A stretch of 64,000 nt of DNA from Delphinapterus leucas (GCF_002288925.2 NW_022097996.1:9184451-9248450); one strand, 5' to 3'. Shown: positions 22,292 to 32,791, numbered from the stretch's first letter. Numbers and translations: made by a program. Notes: generated by a model not told the origin, from the sequence alone.

Positions 22292-23689
22292 AAAGCTCAC
22301 ATTATCCAACTCTCTCATTTTACAGTTGGGGAACTGAGGGATTGAGACTTTGTGCCCCATGGCATTTGGGAAGGGCCAGGACCTAAACCTAGTTTGTTTC
22401 CTTATGCAAAGTGTCTACACTGCTTCAACCTCACCTCCCTTGCTATTTAAGGCAGAACTAATGCCTTCTTGAGTTTTGCTCACTAACATGTTTTGTATAA
22501 ATGGCCTGTACACGTTATGAAGTAATGCATATTTTCTGCAAGAGAAGTCCTTGATAGTCACAATGAAAAGTTGCACAGTGTCCCTTTCTACCCTTTTTTC
22601 TCCACCTCCCGCCCCAGCAGCAAGACATGGACATGCAGTAGAATTGTTAGGAGCCCTGGATAATGGGATACCTAGATGCTTTCTGAACAGAACATTGTAA
22701 TCAGGCCACACATAGGCAAGAGGGAAGGAGCTAGTTATAAGAGCTAGATTTGGTAGCTTATCCACCAGAGAACTGCAGGTATTTTGTAGCTCCTGGGATG
22801 TAGAAGGTGGTTCAGGAGATTAAGGAGAATTTTTCAGGGTCCCAAGGAATCCTCAAAAGAAAACAAACAAATAAACGAACAAGAGTACCCTTTGCAGAAG
22901 ATATTCAATAGCAAGTGATCAAGCAACTTTTCTCTGAGCCGCATTCATAGGTTGTAATGTTAACATGTGTCCACTAGAGGTCAGCACTTACCACTACCTA
23001 AAGCAGAATTTCCACCGTTTTCATCTAAAGACTAACCGACTTGAGATATTTTGTCTTGCCAAACGAACTGAATTTATTAAGAAATATCAACTTGGGTTTC
23101 CAATTTTTACTTATAAAAGGCACAAACAGTAGCCATCATACGTTTCAGATCACTCTGAGATAACCAGTGTTATAAAATTCCAGCACCCCCGAAGTATTTT
23201 TTAGTTGGCCTTCTCAGAGAGAAATGTAAGAAGAGTTATTAAAACGCCGAAAATTAAAAAGAAAGAGAGAAGGAAGGAATGGAAGGAGGGGAGGAAAAAA
23301 GAGAGAAAGGAAAACAGTAAGAGAGGAAGTCTGAGAACCATTATGACTTCCCAGTTCCCTTGGGATCCAGAAGTTCTGGTTTTGGGAAACACCAATTTTA
23401 GCCAGAGGAGGCAAGGTAGGACAGTCCCATTTTCCTTTTCAAAGTAGGACAGGCATTCTTTCTTGGATAGAGCTTCCTAATCTATCCTATGTTGGGGAAG
23501 GGCTAAATATGTGTTAAAGAAATCTTCTAGCTCAGGTAATCATCTAATCACATGTTCTTGGCCAATGACAAACGTTTTGGAGGTGAAGTGGTGGTATTTT
23601 GAATTTGTATCTACCTACATTTTGGTGGCATAAGCTTAGAGGGAAGAGACAACAGGCCAATTCAAGGCAAGATGAATATGATCATCTTG
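22292..23689. other. Mostly unassigned sequence
   Basis: A few bases near 22,318 resemble a MIR complement. A GGAA-rich low-complexity patch lies at 23,255-23,325. Otherwise nothing is recognised, and the open frames here lack features. Confidence 0.3.
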
Positions 23690-23800
23690 ACCAGACTGTA
23701 ATATGCTTGAGGTCAGGGACTCTATACTATAGGTCATTTATTTTCTTCCAATGCCACTACAGAGCTTGGCACACAGTATAAATGAGTGGATGATAACGCA
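23690..23800 (+). repeat. L2 3' end
   Basis: Sense L2 end with 'cttgaggtcagggactc' and 'gagcttggcacacagtataaatgag'. Confidence 0.55.
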
Positions 23801-23816
23801 TTAAAAACCAAAACGT

Positions 23817-24137
23817 GGGGCTTCCCTGGTGGCGCAATGGTTAAGAATCCGCCTGCCAATGAAGGGGACACGGGTTCGAGTCCTGGTCTGGGAAGATCCC
23901 ACATGCGCGGGGCAAGTAGGCCCGTATGCCACAGCTACTGAGCCTGCGCTCTGGAGCCCACGAGCCACAACTACTGAAGCCCGCGCGGCTAGAGCCCGTG
24001 CTCTGCAACAAGAGAAGCCACTGCAATGAGAAGCCTGCGCACCACAACGAAGAGTAGTCCCCGCTCGCTGCAACTAGAGAAAGCCCACGCGCAGCAAAGA
24101 AGACACAAGGCAGCCAAAAATAAATAAATAAATAAAT
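23817..24137 (+). mobile_element. CHR SINE, long form
   Basis: Long form with head 'gggcttccctggtggcgc', B-box 'gggttcgagtcc', 'cacaactactgaagcccgcg' and an (AAAT)n tail. Near-perfect TSD AAAACCAAAACGTG on the left and AAAACCCAAAACGTG on the right (to about 24,163). Confidence 0.93.
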
Positions 24138-24294
24138 TTAAATAAATAATAAAACCCAAAACGTGTTAAGAAGCCCCTGATGAATAAAGAGCATCCATTT
24201 TCCAGAGTCTATGACTCAAGGTATATGTAGAAATGGTCAGTGTACTATATATTCATTAGACATGTGATCGGTATTTAATTCTCAAGTTAAGATT

Positions 24295-24594
24295 TTAACA
24301 GTCGATGAAATTCAGAGGATTTGAAAAAGAATATTGTGTGTATTCTCGCGTGGCGTTACGGAGATCCACTACTGGGGTGCCAGGAAAAATATTGGTCGCC
24401 AGGTGGTGCTGTTGCCTTACCGTCAGCTTCTCCGCTGCAGTCTCCTCTTCAGGTGGGTCCTTGAGCGTTGCTCTCAACTGGTGAGACAGAACGACCTTCA
24501 GATTCGTTTTAATTACAAAAACTGACAAGAGAAGCAAATATAATAATGGGAAGAATGATAACGTTACAGCCAGACTCTTCACCGTCGGTTTCAT
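24295..24594 (-). CDS. Candidate unidentified exon or small ORF with signal-anchor
   Basis: Unidentified 99-codon frame in non-repeat DNA. It starts MKPTVK, followed by a hydrophobic stretch at about residues 7-28 that could be a signal peptide or a type II membrane anchor. A charged region (KDPPEEETAAEK, about 46-57) and one possible N-glycosylation site NAT (about residue 80) follow. A pyrimidine-rich 'tctctgtctcctctag' lies 22 bp upstream of the ATG on the minus strand and could be a splice acceptor. A 'ctgacg/gtaagg' inside the frame (near 24,417) could be a donor, which would give a first coding exon of about 58 codons. I do not recognise the family. It may be chance, a pseudo-exon or a real lineage gene exon. 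Confidence 0.22.
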   Translation of the reverse strand: MKPTVKSLAVTLSFFPLLYLLLLSVFVIKTNLKVVLSHQLRATLKDPPEEETAAEKLTVRQQHHLATNIFPGTPVVDLRNATREYTQYSFSNPLNFIDC

Positions 24595-24599
24595 CTGAG

Positions 24600-25510
24600 A
24601 TGCAGTTTGATTTTATCTAGAGGAGACAGAGAGGGACACACATTTTACAGAAGCTCATTTCCTATTTCTAGCAGGATCAGTCAGCTAGGAGGTGAAGTGT
24701 TTCCCACCTGGGCTCGGTTCTCTCTGTTCCATGGGGTCATCAGTAAGACATGGTCAAGGTCTCATTCCTTGTGGAAGGAGAGAGATGAGGTCTGAGTATG
24801 CGTACGCGAGAGATGGAGGGAGGTTTCCAGAGGTGAGTTAAAAGGTCTGTCTTTCAACGGGGAACTATATTCAATATCCTGTGATAAACCATAATGGAAA
24901 AGAATATTTTTTAAAAATGTCAAAAAAAAAAAAAAAAAAGCTCTGTCTTTCAACCAGCCCTGACCCTGTTTCTAATACCACAAAGCAGAGAAGTTTATCA
25001 GATACAAAATAGGCAGCAACAACTGGCTAGACCCAATTTGACAGAGTTGAATCTGCAGTAAATATAAAATCTCAAACCTGGAGCCAAATAAATGAACGGC
25101 CCCCATTCAGCCAAATGCCCTCCCCACCCCATCAAGGCCACCATCCTCTGAACACATCCGGCTCCTTCACGACTGCTCTGAGCCGTGCCTTATTCAACCC
25201 TCACCGCAGTAGCCCCAGAAAGAAGCCATGACAGCCCCATTTCAGGCTGAGGAAAGCTGAGGTTGACTATCCTGACTGGTGGTGGCTCTGCGGTTTGGAC
25301 ACGTCTTCCCCGCAGAGGATGTTCTTTCCACTTTGCCTGTGCAGCCTCTCCCACAAACTTCTGCGAAGAAGATGGGGCCGATGGGCCCTTCCCTGGAAGG
25401 GGGCCCCTTTGTGAGGACCCGGGAGGGGCCTCCACAGGGAAAAATGCTCATGGTTGGAATGTTTACTACGAGTTATTGAGACGCTAAGGTGGAATAACAT
25501 AGTAGCTGAA
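24600..25510. other. Unassigned, non-repeat sequence
   Basis: No repeat recognised apart from a short A-run at 24,921. Several overlapping open frames on both strands at 25,190-25,500 come from a locally GC-richer stretch with no recognisable protein features. Confidence 0.3.
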
Positions 25511-25514
25511 GGAA

Positions 25515-25732
25515 CGCAGCCTCTGGGCCCAGGCTGCCTGGTTCGAGGGTCAGCTCTGTCACTCGCTCATGCAAATTTGAACAAGTTACTTAACCTCTCT
25601 GTGCCTCAGTTTCCTCATCTGTACATTAGGGATACTAAAATGCCCATCAGAGAATTGTGAGGGTTAAGTGAATTAAACACAGATAAAGCACCTTATATTG
25701 CACTTAGCACATTGCAAAAGCTGTATTTTTGC
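25515..25732 (+). repeat. MIR
   Basis: Sense MIR with core 'acaagttacttaacctctctgtgcctcagtttcctcatctg' pattern followed by 'gagggttaagtgaattaa' and a typical 3' end. Confidence 0.85.
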
Positions 25733-25936
25733 CATTGTTTGGAAAAAAGAAACCCTGTATTGTTTATTGTTGTAATTAGATGGGTCACAGCTATTAAATT
25801 CTTAAGCAAAAATGAAGTCAGAGAAAGCTTTAAACCAGCCAAACTTTAAAAAAAAATTTGTTTTCTCTGAACAAATCAGGACTGTTCCATCCTGTGAACC
25901 AGTGGGCCCAAGCTTTGACAAAGATTGTTCAATTTG

Positions 25937-26267
25937 TTTTGTTTTGTTTTGTTAGTAAATTTATTTATTTATTTTTGGCTGTGTTGGGTCTTCACTGCTG
26001 CACGCGGGCTTTCTCTAGTTGCGGCGAGCGGGGGCTACTCTTTGTTGCGGTGTGTGGGCTTCTCATTGTGGTGGCTTTTCTTGTTGCAGAGCACGGGCTC
26101 TAGGCACGCAGGCTTCAGTAGCTGTGGCACACGGGCTCAGTAGTTGTGGCTCACGGGCGTAGTTGCTCTGCAGCATGTGGGATCTTCCTGGACCAAGGAT
26201 CGAACCCGTGTCACCTGCATTGGCAGGCAGATTCTTAACCACTTCCCTGTGCCACCAGGGAAGTCCC
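25937..26267 (-). mobile_element. CHR SINE, long form, antisense
   Basis: Begins with a (TTTA)n tail, then 'ggctgtgttgggtcttc', and ends in head 'gccaccagggaagtccc'. TSD AAGATTGTTCAATTTG (25921-25936) and AAGATTGTTCAGTTTG (26268-26283). An 8-bp insertion lies near the head. Confidence 0.94.
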
Positions 26268-26289
26268 AAGATTGTTCAGTTTGATCAAT

Positions 26290-26345
26290 GAGACAATTTA
26301 TACCTTGGGCGCCTACTGTGTGCCAGGCTCTGGTTAGCTATAGAG
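26290..26345 (-). repeat. L2 3' end fragment, antisense
   Basis: Short 'cgcctactgtgtgccaggctctg' block typical of the L2 complement. Confidence 0.45.
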
Positions 26346-26728
26346 GGATTCACAAATGAAGCCACTGGCCCCTGCCTCGCAGGCTCTCCCAAGGCTGCAG
26401 GAGAGACAGGAAGTTACAAACCACAAGAACAATGTGTTATATATGGCAGTAGATCAAGGCCCTTTAATGGTGAGAGAGGAGAGAACACTTAATTCAGCCC
26501 AAAGATTTCAGGGAAGGCTTTCTGGAGGAGGGGGCATTTAACCAAGTGTCCAAGTGATAGGAAAGGGAAGAGAATTTAAACCACAGGGAACTCAAGAGCA
26601 GGTGGGCTTGGCTAAAAGGTGGGAAATTGTGAGGAAATGGCTGGACCCAAAGACAGAAGCCAGAAGGAGCCTCGGAGGAGAGGAGTCCCAAGCTTCGGAG
26701 TCCAATTTTACCTTGCGCAAGAGCATCC
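26346..26728. other. No feature recognised
   Basis: Looks like ordinary unique DNA. Confidence 0.3.
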
Positions 26729-26835
26729 TCTAAGAATGAAGCTTCTCAAACTTTAATTTGCAAACAAATTACCTGGGGATTGTGTTAAAGAGAGAGCAAA
26801 CTCCCACGTGCTTCTAACTCTGCAGGTCTTACACT
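26729..26835 (+). repeat. hAT-Charlie (MER5/MER58-like) fragment
   Basis: 'gcttctcaaactttaatttgcaaacaaattacctgggg' is the usual start of a small hAT-Charlie repeat. The far end is missing. Confidence 0.5.
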
Positions 26836-27105
26836 CCAGTGCGTGAGGGCCGGCAAACCTTTTCTGTAAAGGGCCAGGTAGTAAATAGTTTAGGTTCTGC
26901 CAATCCTGGGGTCTTAAATGAAAGCACATGGCTGTATTCAGTAAAAGTTTATTTGCAGAAACATGCAGTGGCCCAGAAACAAACCCTCCCATATATGGTC
27001 AAATGATTTTCGGCAAGGGTGCCAAGACCATTCAATGTGGAAAGGAGTTTTTCAACAAACGGTGTTGGAAAAAATGGATTTCCACAAGCAAAAGAAAGAG
27101 GTTGG

Positions 27106-27313
27106 GGCTTCCCTGGTGGCGCAGTGGTTGAGAGTCCGCCTGCCAATGCAGGGGACATGGGTTCGTGCCCCGGTCCGGGAGGATCCTACATGCCATGGAG
27201 TGGCTGGGCCAGTGAGCCATGGCCGCTGAGCCTGCGCATCCGGAGCCTGTGCTCCGCAGTGGGAGAGGCCACAACAGTGAGAGGCCCGCGTACCGCAAAA
27301 AAAAAAAAAAAAA
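27106..27313 (+). mobile_element. Young CHR SINE
   Basis: Near-consensus copy from head 'ggcttccctggtggcgcag' to 'gcgtaccgc' plus A tail. TSD AAAGAGGTTGG (27095-27105) and AAAGAGGCTGG (27314-27324). A and B boxes retained. Confidence 0.95.
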
Positions 27314-27504
27314 AAAGAGGCTGGACCCTTACGTCATACCATAGACAAAAATTAACTCAAAATGGATCAAAGACCTAAATGGAAGAGCTAAAATTATAAA
27401 CCTCTTAGGAGGAAAGCTTCGTGATATTGGATTTTGGCAATGCTCTCCTGGCGGTTTCACCAAAAGCACAGGCAACACCAAAAAAAAATGATAACTAACT
27501 AAAA

Positions 27505-27600
27505 AAAAAAAACGAGATCCCGCATGGCACAACGAAGATCCCATGTGTCACAACTAAGACCAGGTACAGCCAAAATAAATAATAAATGAATACTTTTAAA
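27505..27600 (+). repeat. Truncated CHR SINE tail fragment
   Basis: Contains 'aacgaagatcccatgtgtcacaactaagacc' and an (AAAT)-rich tail, but no head. Confidence 0.55.
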
Positions 27601-27665
27601 AAATGGTTCAATAGCTGTGGAAAACAGTATAACAATTCCTCAAAACAAAAATTAACAATAGAGTT

Positions 27666-27782
27666 GCCAAGGCGGTCCCTGGTGACCTAGTGGTTAGGAT
27701 TCTGGGCTTTCACTGACGTGGCCCACGTTCAATTCCTGATCAGGGAATCCCACAAGCTGTGCAGCACGGCCAAAAAAAAAAA
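27666..27782 (+). mobile_element. CHR SINE, short form, diverged
   Basis: Diverged head 'ccctggtgacctagtggttagg' and A tail. TSD AATAGAGTT at 27657-27665 and 27783-27791. Confidence 0.85.
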
Positions 27783-28529
27783 AATAGAGTTACCTTATGA
27801 TCCAGCAATTCCTCATCAGGGTATATAGTGAAAAAAAGTGAAGCAGGAAATCAAACAGATATTTGCATACCCCGAGAAACTTTTTACCATTTTTCACAAT
27901 AGCCAAAAGGCAGGAACAACCCAGTCCATCAACTGATCAATGGATAAACGAAATGTGATCTGTACATACAGTGGAATATTATTCAGTCTTAAAAAAGGAA
28001 ATTCTGACACAAGTTACAGCATGGATGAATATTGAGGACATTATGTTAAGTGAAATAAGCCAGTTACAAAAGGACAAATACTGTAGGATTCACTTATATG
28101 AAGTCCTAGAGTAGTCAGAGTCATAGAGACAGAAAGTAGAGCTATGGTTGCCAGGGGCTGGGAGGAATGGGGAGTTAGTGTTTAATGGGGACAGAGTTTC
28201 AGTCTGAGAAGATGAAAAGTTCTGGAGATGGATGGTGGTGACAGTTACAGAACAATGTGAAGGTACTTAATGCCAGTAAAATGTGCATTTAAATGGTCAA
28301 TTTTATGTATATTTTCCTATGACTTAAAAAGCATGCAGTAGGCAGAATTTGGCCATGGGTCAGATTTGTTCCACTTGCCACAGGTGGCCGACTCCTGGGA
28401 AACTCATGGGCCTAATCATTTCAGGAAAATGCCTCAGGCTGCAAAGACCAGGCAGATGGGAAGCAAGGGAGGGAGAGGCAGGGAGACTGTCTGCAGGCAG
28501 GAGGTCTTTGCGGAATCCTGGCCTGAACC

Positions 28530-28705
28530 TGTGCTTCTCAACTCTAGCTGCACATCACCGGTACCAGAGGGATGTCAAAACTCCCTAATGCCAGGCCGCA
28601 CTCCAAACCAATACATCTGAATCTCTGGGAATGAGACTCAGGCACCAGTGCCCTTTATAGCTGCCTGGTGATCCCTTGAATTCAGGAAGGGTCACACACG
28701 GGGAA
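28530..28705 (+). repeat. MER5A-like hAT-Charlie element
   Basis: 'tgcttctcaactctagctgcacatcaccgg' start, and a middle 'atctgaatctctggg'. Typical of MER5-class elements. Confidence 0.6.
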
Positions 28706-28935
28706 CTTTCCAAAGTGCATGGCCCTATAAAACTGATGGGATGAGAAGAAGGTAGATTGAGGAAAGAATTCCCCACGTGGTGAAGAATTAACTGTTTTTG
28801 AGAAGCTTCAGCAGCTTCGGGCAGAATTAAGTGCTTCTCCCCCTCACTGGCTAAAGTGTCTTGTGCTTGTTCCAAACTAACACACTGATCTTGTTTGTAA
28901 CTTCTCTCTCTCTCTCCTCTCTTTTAAAACCATGG
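28706..28935. other. No feature recognised
   Basis: Apart from a short (CT)n patch near 28,903, nothing was recognised. Confidence 0.3.
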
Positions 28936-29330
28936 TCAAATATATACATAACATAAAATTTATTCTTTCAACCATTTTTAAGTGTGCAGTTCAATGACAC
29001 TAAGTACATGCACATTGTTGTATTGGGTTGGCCCAAAAGTTCATTCGGTTTTAAGTAAAAATAAAAGTCACATTTCTCATTTTCACCAAGAACTTTATTG
29101 AACAACGTATTCACTAACCAAACAAACTACAACCATCACCACCATCCATCTCCAGGACTTTTTCATCTTTCCCAACTGAGACTCTGTCCCCATTAAATAA
29201 CAGCTCCCACTCCCCTCTCTCCACTGCCCCCCCATCCCTGCCAACCCCTATTCTACTTTCCATCTCTCTGAATTTGACTACTATGAGTGGAATCATACAG
29301 TATTAGTCCTTTTGTGTCTGGATTTTTCTT
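28936..29330 (-). repeat. L1M 3' end, antisense, with mariner insert
   Basis: Antisense L1 3' UTR text ('aagtgtgcagttcaatgacactaagtacatgcacattgttg'), continuing after the mariner with 'caaccatcaccaccatccatc'. Confidence 0.65.
29023..29127. mobile_element. Deleted mariner element
   Basis: Left end 'ttgggttggcccaaaagttc' is the known cetartiodactyl mariner terminal repeat. Host L1 text is interrupted with TA on each side (29021-29022 and 29128-29129). At 105 bp it has lost all transposase sequence, and the right terminal repeat is decayed. Confidence 0.75.
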
Positions 29331-29334
29331 TTTT

Positions 29335-29404
29335 CTTCATAGCTAAATGGATTTTATTCTAGGAATTCAAGGATGGTTTAACATTTTTTAATCAATATAA
29401 TTTA
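29335..29404 (+). repeat. Small L1 ORF2 fragment, sense
   Basis: 'attctaggaattcaaggatggtttaac' resembles the ORF2 region coding for 'GFIPGMQGWFN'. About 70 bp. Confidence 0.4.
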
Positions 29405-29736
29405 TCATGTATTTTTAAAAAAAATTTATTGACATATAGTTGATTTACATATAGTTTACATATAGTTGTGTTATTTTCAGATGTACAGCAAAGTGATTCA
29501 TTTATATATATTTTTTTCTTTTTCAGATTATTTTCCCTTGTAAGTTATTACAAGATATTGAGTATATTTCCCTGTGCTATAGAGTAGGTGCTTGTTAGTT
29601 ATCTATTTTAAATATATATTAGTGTGTATATTTTAATCCCAGACTCCTAATTTATCCTTCCCCCGCTTTGGTAAGCATAAATTTGTTTTCTATGTCTGTG
29701 AGTCTATTTCTGTTTTGTAAATAAGTTCATTTGTAT

Positions 29737-29816
29737 CATTTTTTTTAGATTCCATGGGTAAGCAAAATCATATGGTCATTTTTTTTAGATTCCACATGTA
29801 AGCAAAATCATATGGT
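29737..29816. repeat. 40-bp tandem duplication
   Basis: Two adjacent copies, 29737-29776 and 29777-29816, of a unit starting 'catttttttt' and ending 'aaaatcatatggt', with two or three mismatches around 29,754 / 29,794. Confidence 0.9.
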
Positions 29817-29946
29817 ATTTGTCTTTCTCTGTCTGGGTTATTTCACTTAGTATGATAATCTCTAGGTCCATCCATGTTGCTGCAAATGACATTAGTTCAT
29901 TCTTTTTTGTTACTAATATTCCATTGTATATATGTACCACTTCTTC

Positions 29947-30153
29947 TTTTTTTTTTTTTGCGATACGCAGGCCTCTCACTGCTGTGGCCTCTCCTGTTGC
30001 GGAGCACGGGCTCCAGACGCGCAGGCTCAGCGGCCATGGCTCACGGGCCCAGCCGCTCCGCGGCATGTGGGATCTTCCCGGACCGGGGAACAAACCCGTG
30101 TCCCCTGCATCGGCAGGCGGACTCTCAACCACTGCGCCACCAGGGAAGCCCCC
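29947..30153 (-). mobile_element. Young CHR SINE, antisense
   Basis: From T-run and 'gcgatacgcaggcc' to head 'ccaccagggaagccc'. TSD CCACTTCTTC (29937-29946) and CCACGTCTTC (30154-30163). Confidence 0.94.
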
Positions 30154-30550
30154 CCACGTCTTCCTTATCCATTCATGCTGATGGACACTAGGTTGCTTCC
30201 GTGTCTTGGCTGTTGTAAATAGTGCTGCAGTGAACACCGGGGTGCTCGTATCTTTTCAAATTATGTTTTTCTCCAGATAGATGCCCAGGAGTGGAATTGC
30301 AGGATCATATGGTAGCTCTATTTTTAGTTTTTTAAGGAACCTCCATACGTGTTTTCCATAGTAGCTGCACAAATTTACATTCCCACCAACAGTGTAGGAG
30401 GGTTCCCTTTTCTCCACACCCTCTCCAGCACTTGTTATTTGTAGACTTTCTGATGTTGGCCATTCTGACCAGTGTGAGGCGATACCTCAGTATAGTTTTG
30501 ATTTGCATTTCTCTAATAATTAGCGACGTTGAGCATCTTTTCATGTGTGT

Positions 30551-30850
30551 GTCTGGCTTATTTTATTTAACATAATGTTCTCAAGTTTCATCCATGTTGT
30601 AGCCTGTGTCAGAATTTCCTTCCTTTCTAAGGCTGAATAATATTCCGTTGAACATATAGACCACATTTCGTTTATCCTTTCATCTGTCGGTGGACACGTG
30701 GGTTGCTTTTGGTTACTGTGAATAATGCTACTGCGAACACGGGTGTATAACTTTCTGTCTGGGTCCCTGCTTTCTCTTCTTTTGGGTACAGACCCAGAAG
30801 TGGAATTGCTGGCCCATATGGTAATTCATCTTCTGAGGAACCTTACCCAT
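30551..30850 (-). repeat. Older L1 3' fragment, antisense
   Basis: Antisense L1 text 'tttcatccatgttgtagcctgtgtcag' and 'ggtggacacgtgggttgc'. It may be the resumption of the L1M at 28,936. Confidence 0.55.
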
Positions 30851-31077
30851 CTCTCTCAAAGGACTGGGAGAGCCTGCAAGGCAGGGGCCAGTGGCTTCAT
30901 CTGATAATCTCTCTTCATTATCATGACTTCTCTGGCCTGTCTGGGGTGTGGACTGGTGAGAATATGTATAAAATTGAGCAACAGCAAGAGAACAATTTGC
31001 TGAGTCATTTCTGGCACATTTTCACTTCACGTTTCACAGTTCTACAACAGGTATGGACAACAACCAAAAAGAAAAAA

Positions 31078-31269
31078 GGGGGCTTCCCTGGCGGCGCAGT
31101 GGTTGAGAGTCCGCCTGCCGATGCAGGGGACGCGGGTTCGTGCCCCGGTCCGGGAAGATCCCACATGCCGTGGAGCGGCTGGGCCCGTGAGCCATGGCCG
31201 CTGAGCCTGGGCGTCTGGAGCCTGTGCTCCGCAACGGGAGAGGCCACAACAGTGAGAGGCCCGCGTACC

Positions 31270-31300
<31 letters not shown>
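31078..31300 (+). mobile_element. Young CHR SINE with 28-A tail
   Basis: Head 'gggcttccctggcggcgcag' through 'cgcgtaccgc', followed by about 28-29 A. The long uninterrupted tail suggests a recent insertion. TSD ambiguous because the left flank is A/G rich. Confidence 0.95.
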
Positions 31301-31302
<2 letters not shown>

Positions 31303-32165
31303 CTATTGTGACGCCTGCAGGCAAGAGGAGGGACAGATGAGTCACAGGTGAGGAGAGACAGAGACAGAGAGAACAGGGAGGCCGGGGAACTGCCCCAGCC
31401 GTGGGTGTGTGTGTATGTGTGTAAATAAACCTTTGAATACAGAAAAGCATTTTAAAAGACTCAGAATCCCATCACCCAAAAATGTTGACCAAAAATAAAA
31501 TATATGCATATAGTAAAAAAAGAAAAAAAAAAAAAAAGAAAGGAAAAAACCTACAAGATAAAATAAAAAGCAAACTTTTTTTCTCTGCCAAGCACCTCTG
31601 GTGTCTTTCTAGAAAATAGCACTTATGCATGCCAGTTTATTTACGTGTACTAATTTTTGTATTTGTATAAAAATATTATCATACACATTGTTCTATACCA
31701 CATTAGAAAGAGTTTTTTTGTTTGTTTCTTTTTAACCCAAAAGAGGAAAGAAAATAGCCAGAAAAGACCATAAAAAATTAATGGCAGGAAAGGGCAGAGA
31801 GATCCATGAATACAAATGCCGTTCATAGGAATTCACTAAACTTTTTCTTAACCCAATTTTTTCCAAAACATCCCTTGCGCAATTAAAAGTGTCAGCATCT
31901 GTAGTTGGAGCTGAAGATGGCAAAGATGAAGACCGCCAGTAACTTCAAATTTCTCATTAACACGTTAGACGTAACAGCAGCATCAGAAATACTGTCTCAT
32001 CAGTTACACAGGATGAGAAAAGAAAAACACTCATTCAGTGTGCTTGAACGTGCTGCTTGCCGTGGTTCCCTCTCTTTTCATCCCTGTCAATGAGAGAACA
32101 AAGTATTCTGGATCGTTTTAATCGTATCAGGATTGGCAACGTTTTCAGAAGAAAATCGTCATGTG
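31301..32165. other. Unassigned sequence
   Basis: Contains a short (GT)n near 31,406 and A-rich low complexity near 31,500-31,550. No gene or repeat recognised. Confidence 0.3.
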
Positions 32166-32179
32166 TGCTTTCAATTTTT

Positions 32180-32395
32180 TTGTTTTGTTTTGTTTTGTTT
32201 TGTGGTACGCGGGCCTCTCACTGTTGTGGCCTCTCCCGTTGCGGAGCACAGGCTCTGGACGCCCAGGCTCAGCGGCCATGGCTCACGGGCCCAGCGGCTC
32301 TGCGGCATGTGGGATCTTCCTGGGCCGGGGCATGAACCCACGTCCCCTGCATCGGCAGGCGGACTCTCAACCACTGCGCCACCAGGGAAGCCCCA
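32180..32395 (-). mobile_element. Young CHR SINE, antisense
   Basis: Begins with (TTTTG)n and 'gtggtacgcgggcc', ends at head 'ccaccagggaagcc'. The perfect 14-bp TSD TGCTTTCAATTTTT is at 32166-32179 and 32396-32409. Confidence 0.96.
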
Positions 32396-32409
32396 TGCTT
32401 TCAATTTTT

Positions 32410-32776
32410 AATCCTTGGAATCTCCCTACAAGAAGTAGCAAATATTTCAACAAGTTTCACCATGCTCCCCATGGCATCCTACTTTTTCACAGGGTAACTT
32501 AACAGATATGGAAGTCTTGCAATAGGAATGGAACTGCTTCTAGAAGAAAATCCTGTAGAAAGTTTACAGTTCAAGTTGCCAGGAGCTTTGCTTGAAGTGC
32601 CTCTCTGTGCTGTATTTTGAGACGGTCACTGCAGGTGAATGTATTAAATACTCTATACTTGTTCACGACTCTCCATGACCTTGCATTTTAAGGAGAAGAA
32701 ATTCTTCTCAATCCTTGTCGAAAGTTCATAATTTTATCTACTTTTCTTCCTAGATCCACACATTCAGGATCATCTT
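32410..32776. other. No feature recognised
   Basis: Probably unique DNA. Confidence 0.3.
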
Positions 32777-32791
32777 TGTCTACCCCATTTA

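Larger units (their letters stand above)
26970..28331 (+). mobile_element. L1 3' end, sense, inserted in hAT element
   Basis: 5'-truncated L1 with ORF2 C-terminal text (translation resembling YGQMIFGKGAKTIQ, near 26,990) and an L1M-like 3' UTR ('ggttgccaggggctggg'). TSD CATGCAGT at 26962-26969 and 28332-28339. It is itself broken by a young SINE, a short SINE and SINE-tail debris near 27,500-27,600. Confidence 0.75.
26843..28397. mobile_element. hAT-like non-autonomous element split by an L1
   Basis: Left part (26843-26969) has 'ccggcaaaccttttctgtaaagggccagg'. Right part (28340-28397) ends 'tggccgactcctg', which is the inverted complement of the left end. The two halves are separated by an L1 3' fragment with its own TSD. 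Exact family not named. Confidence 0.6.
29405..30550 (-). mobile_element. L1 3' end, cetartiodactyl type, antisense
   Basis: Antisense L1 3' UTR ('ctgtgctatagagtaggtgcttg') running into ORF2 C-terminal text. Carries a 40-bp tandem duplication (29737-29816) and a young SINE (29947-30153). Confidence 0.8.

Noticed and set aside
23817..24137. tRNA-like A and B boxes in SINE heads
   Set aside because: They are SINE promoters derived from a tRNA. No complete tRNA cloverleaf with anticodon arm is present.
29785..30237. 150-codon minus-strand frame, and similar 70-140-codon frames at 27.0, 31.0, 32.2, 34.9, 37.2, 44.1, 50.8, 52.0 and 62.6 kb with shared 'GGAVVESPPADAGDTGS' and 'CGLSRCGAQAPDAQAQ' text
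   Set aside because: These recur at every young SINE in fixed frames. They are the sense or antisense translation of the SINE and do not represent a gene family.
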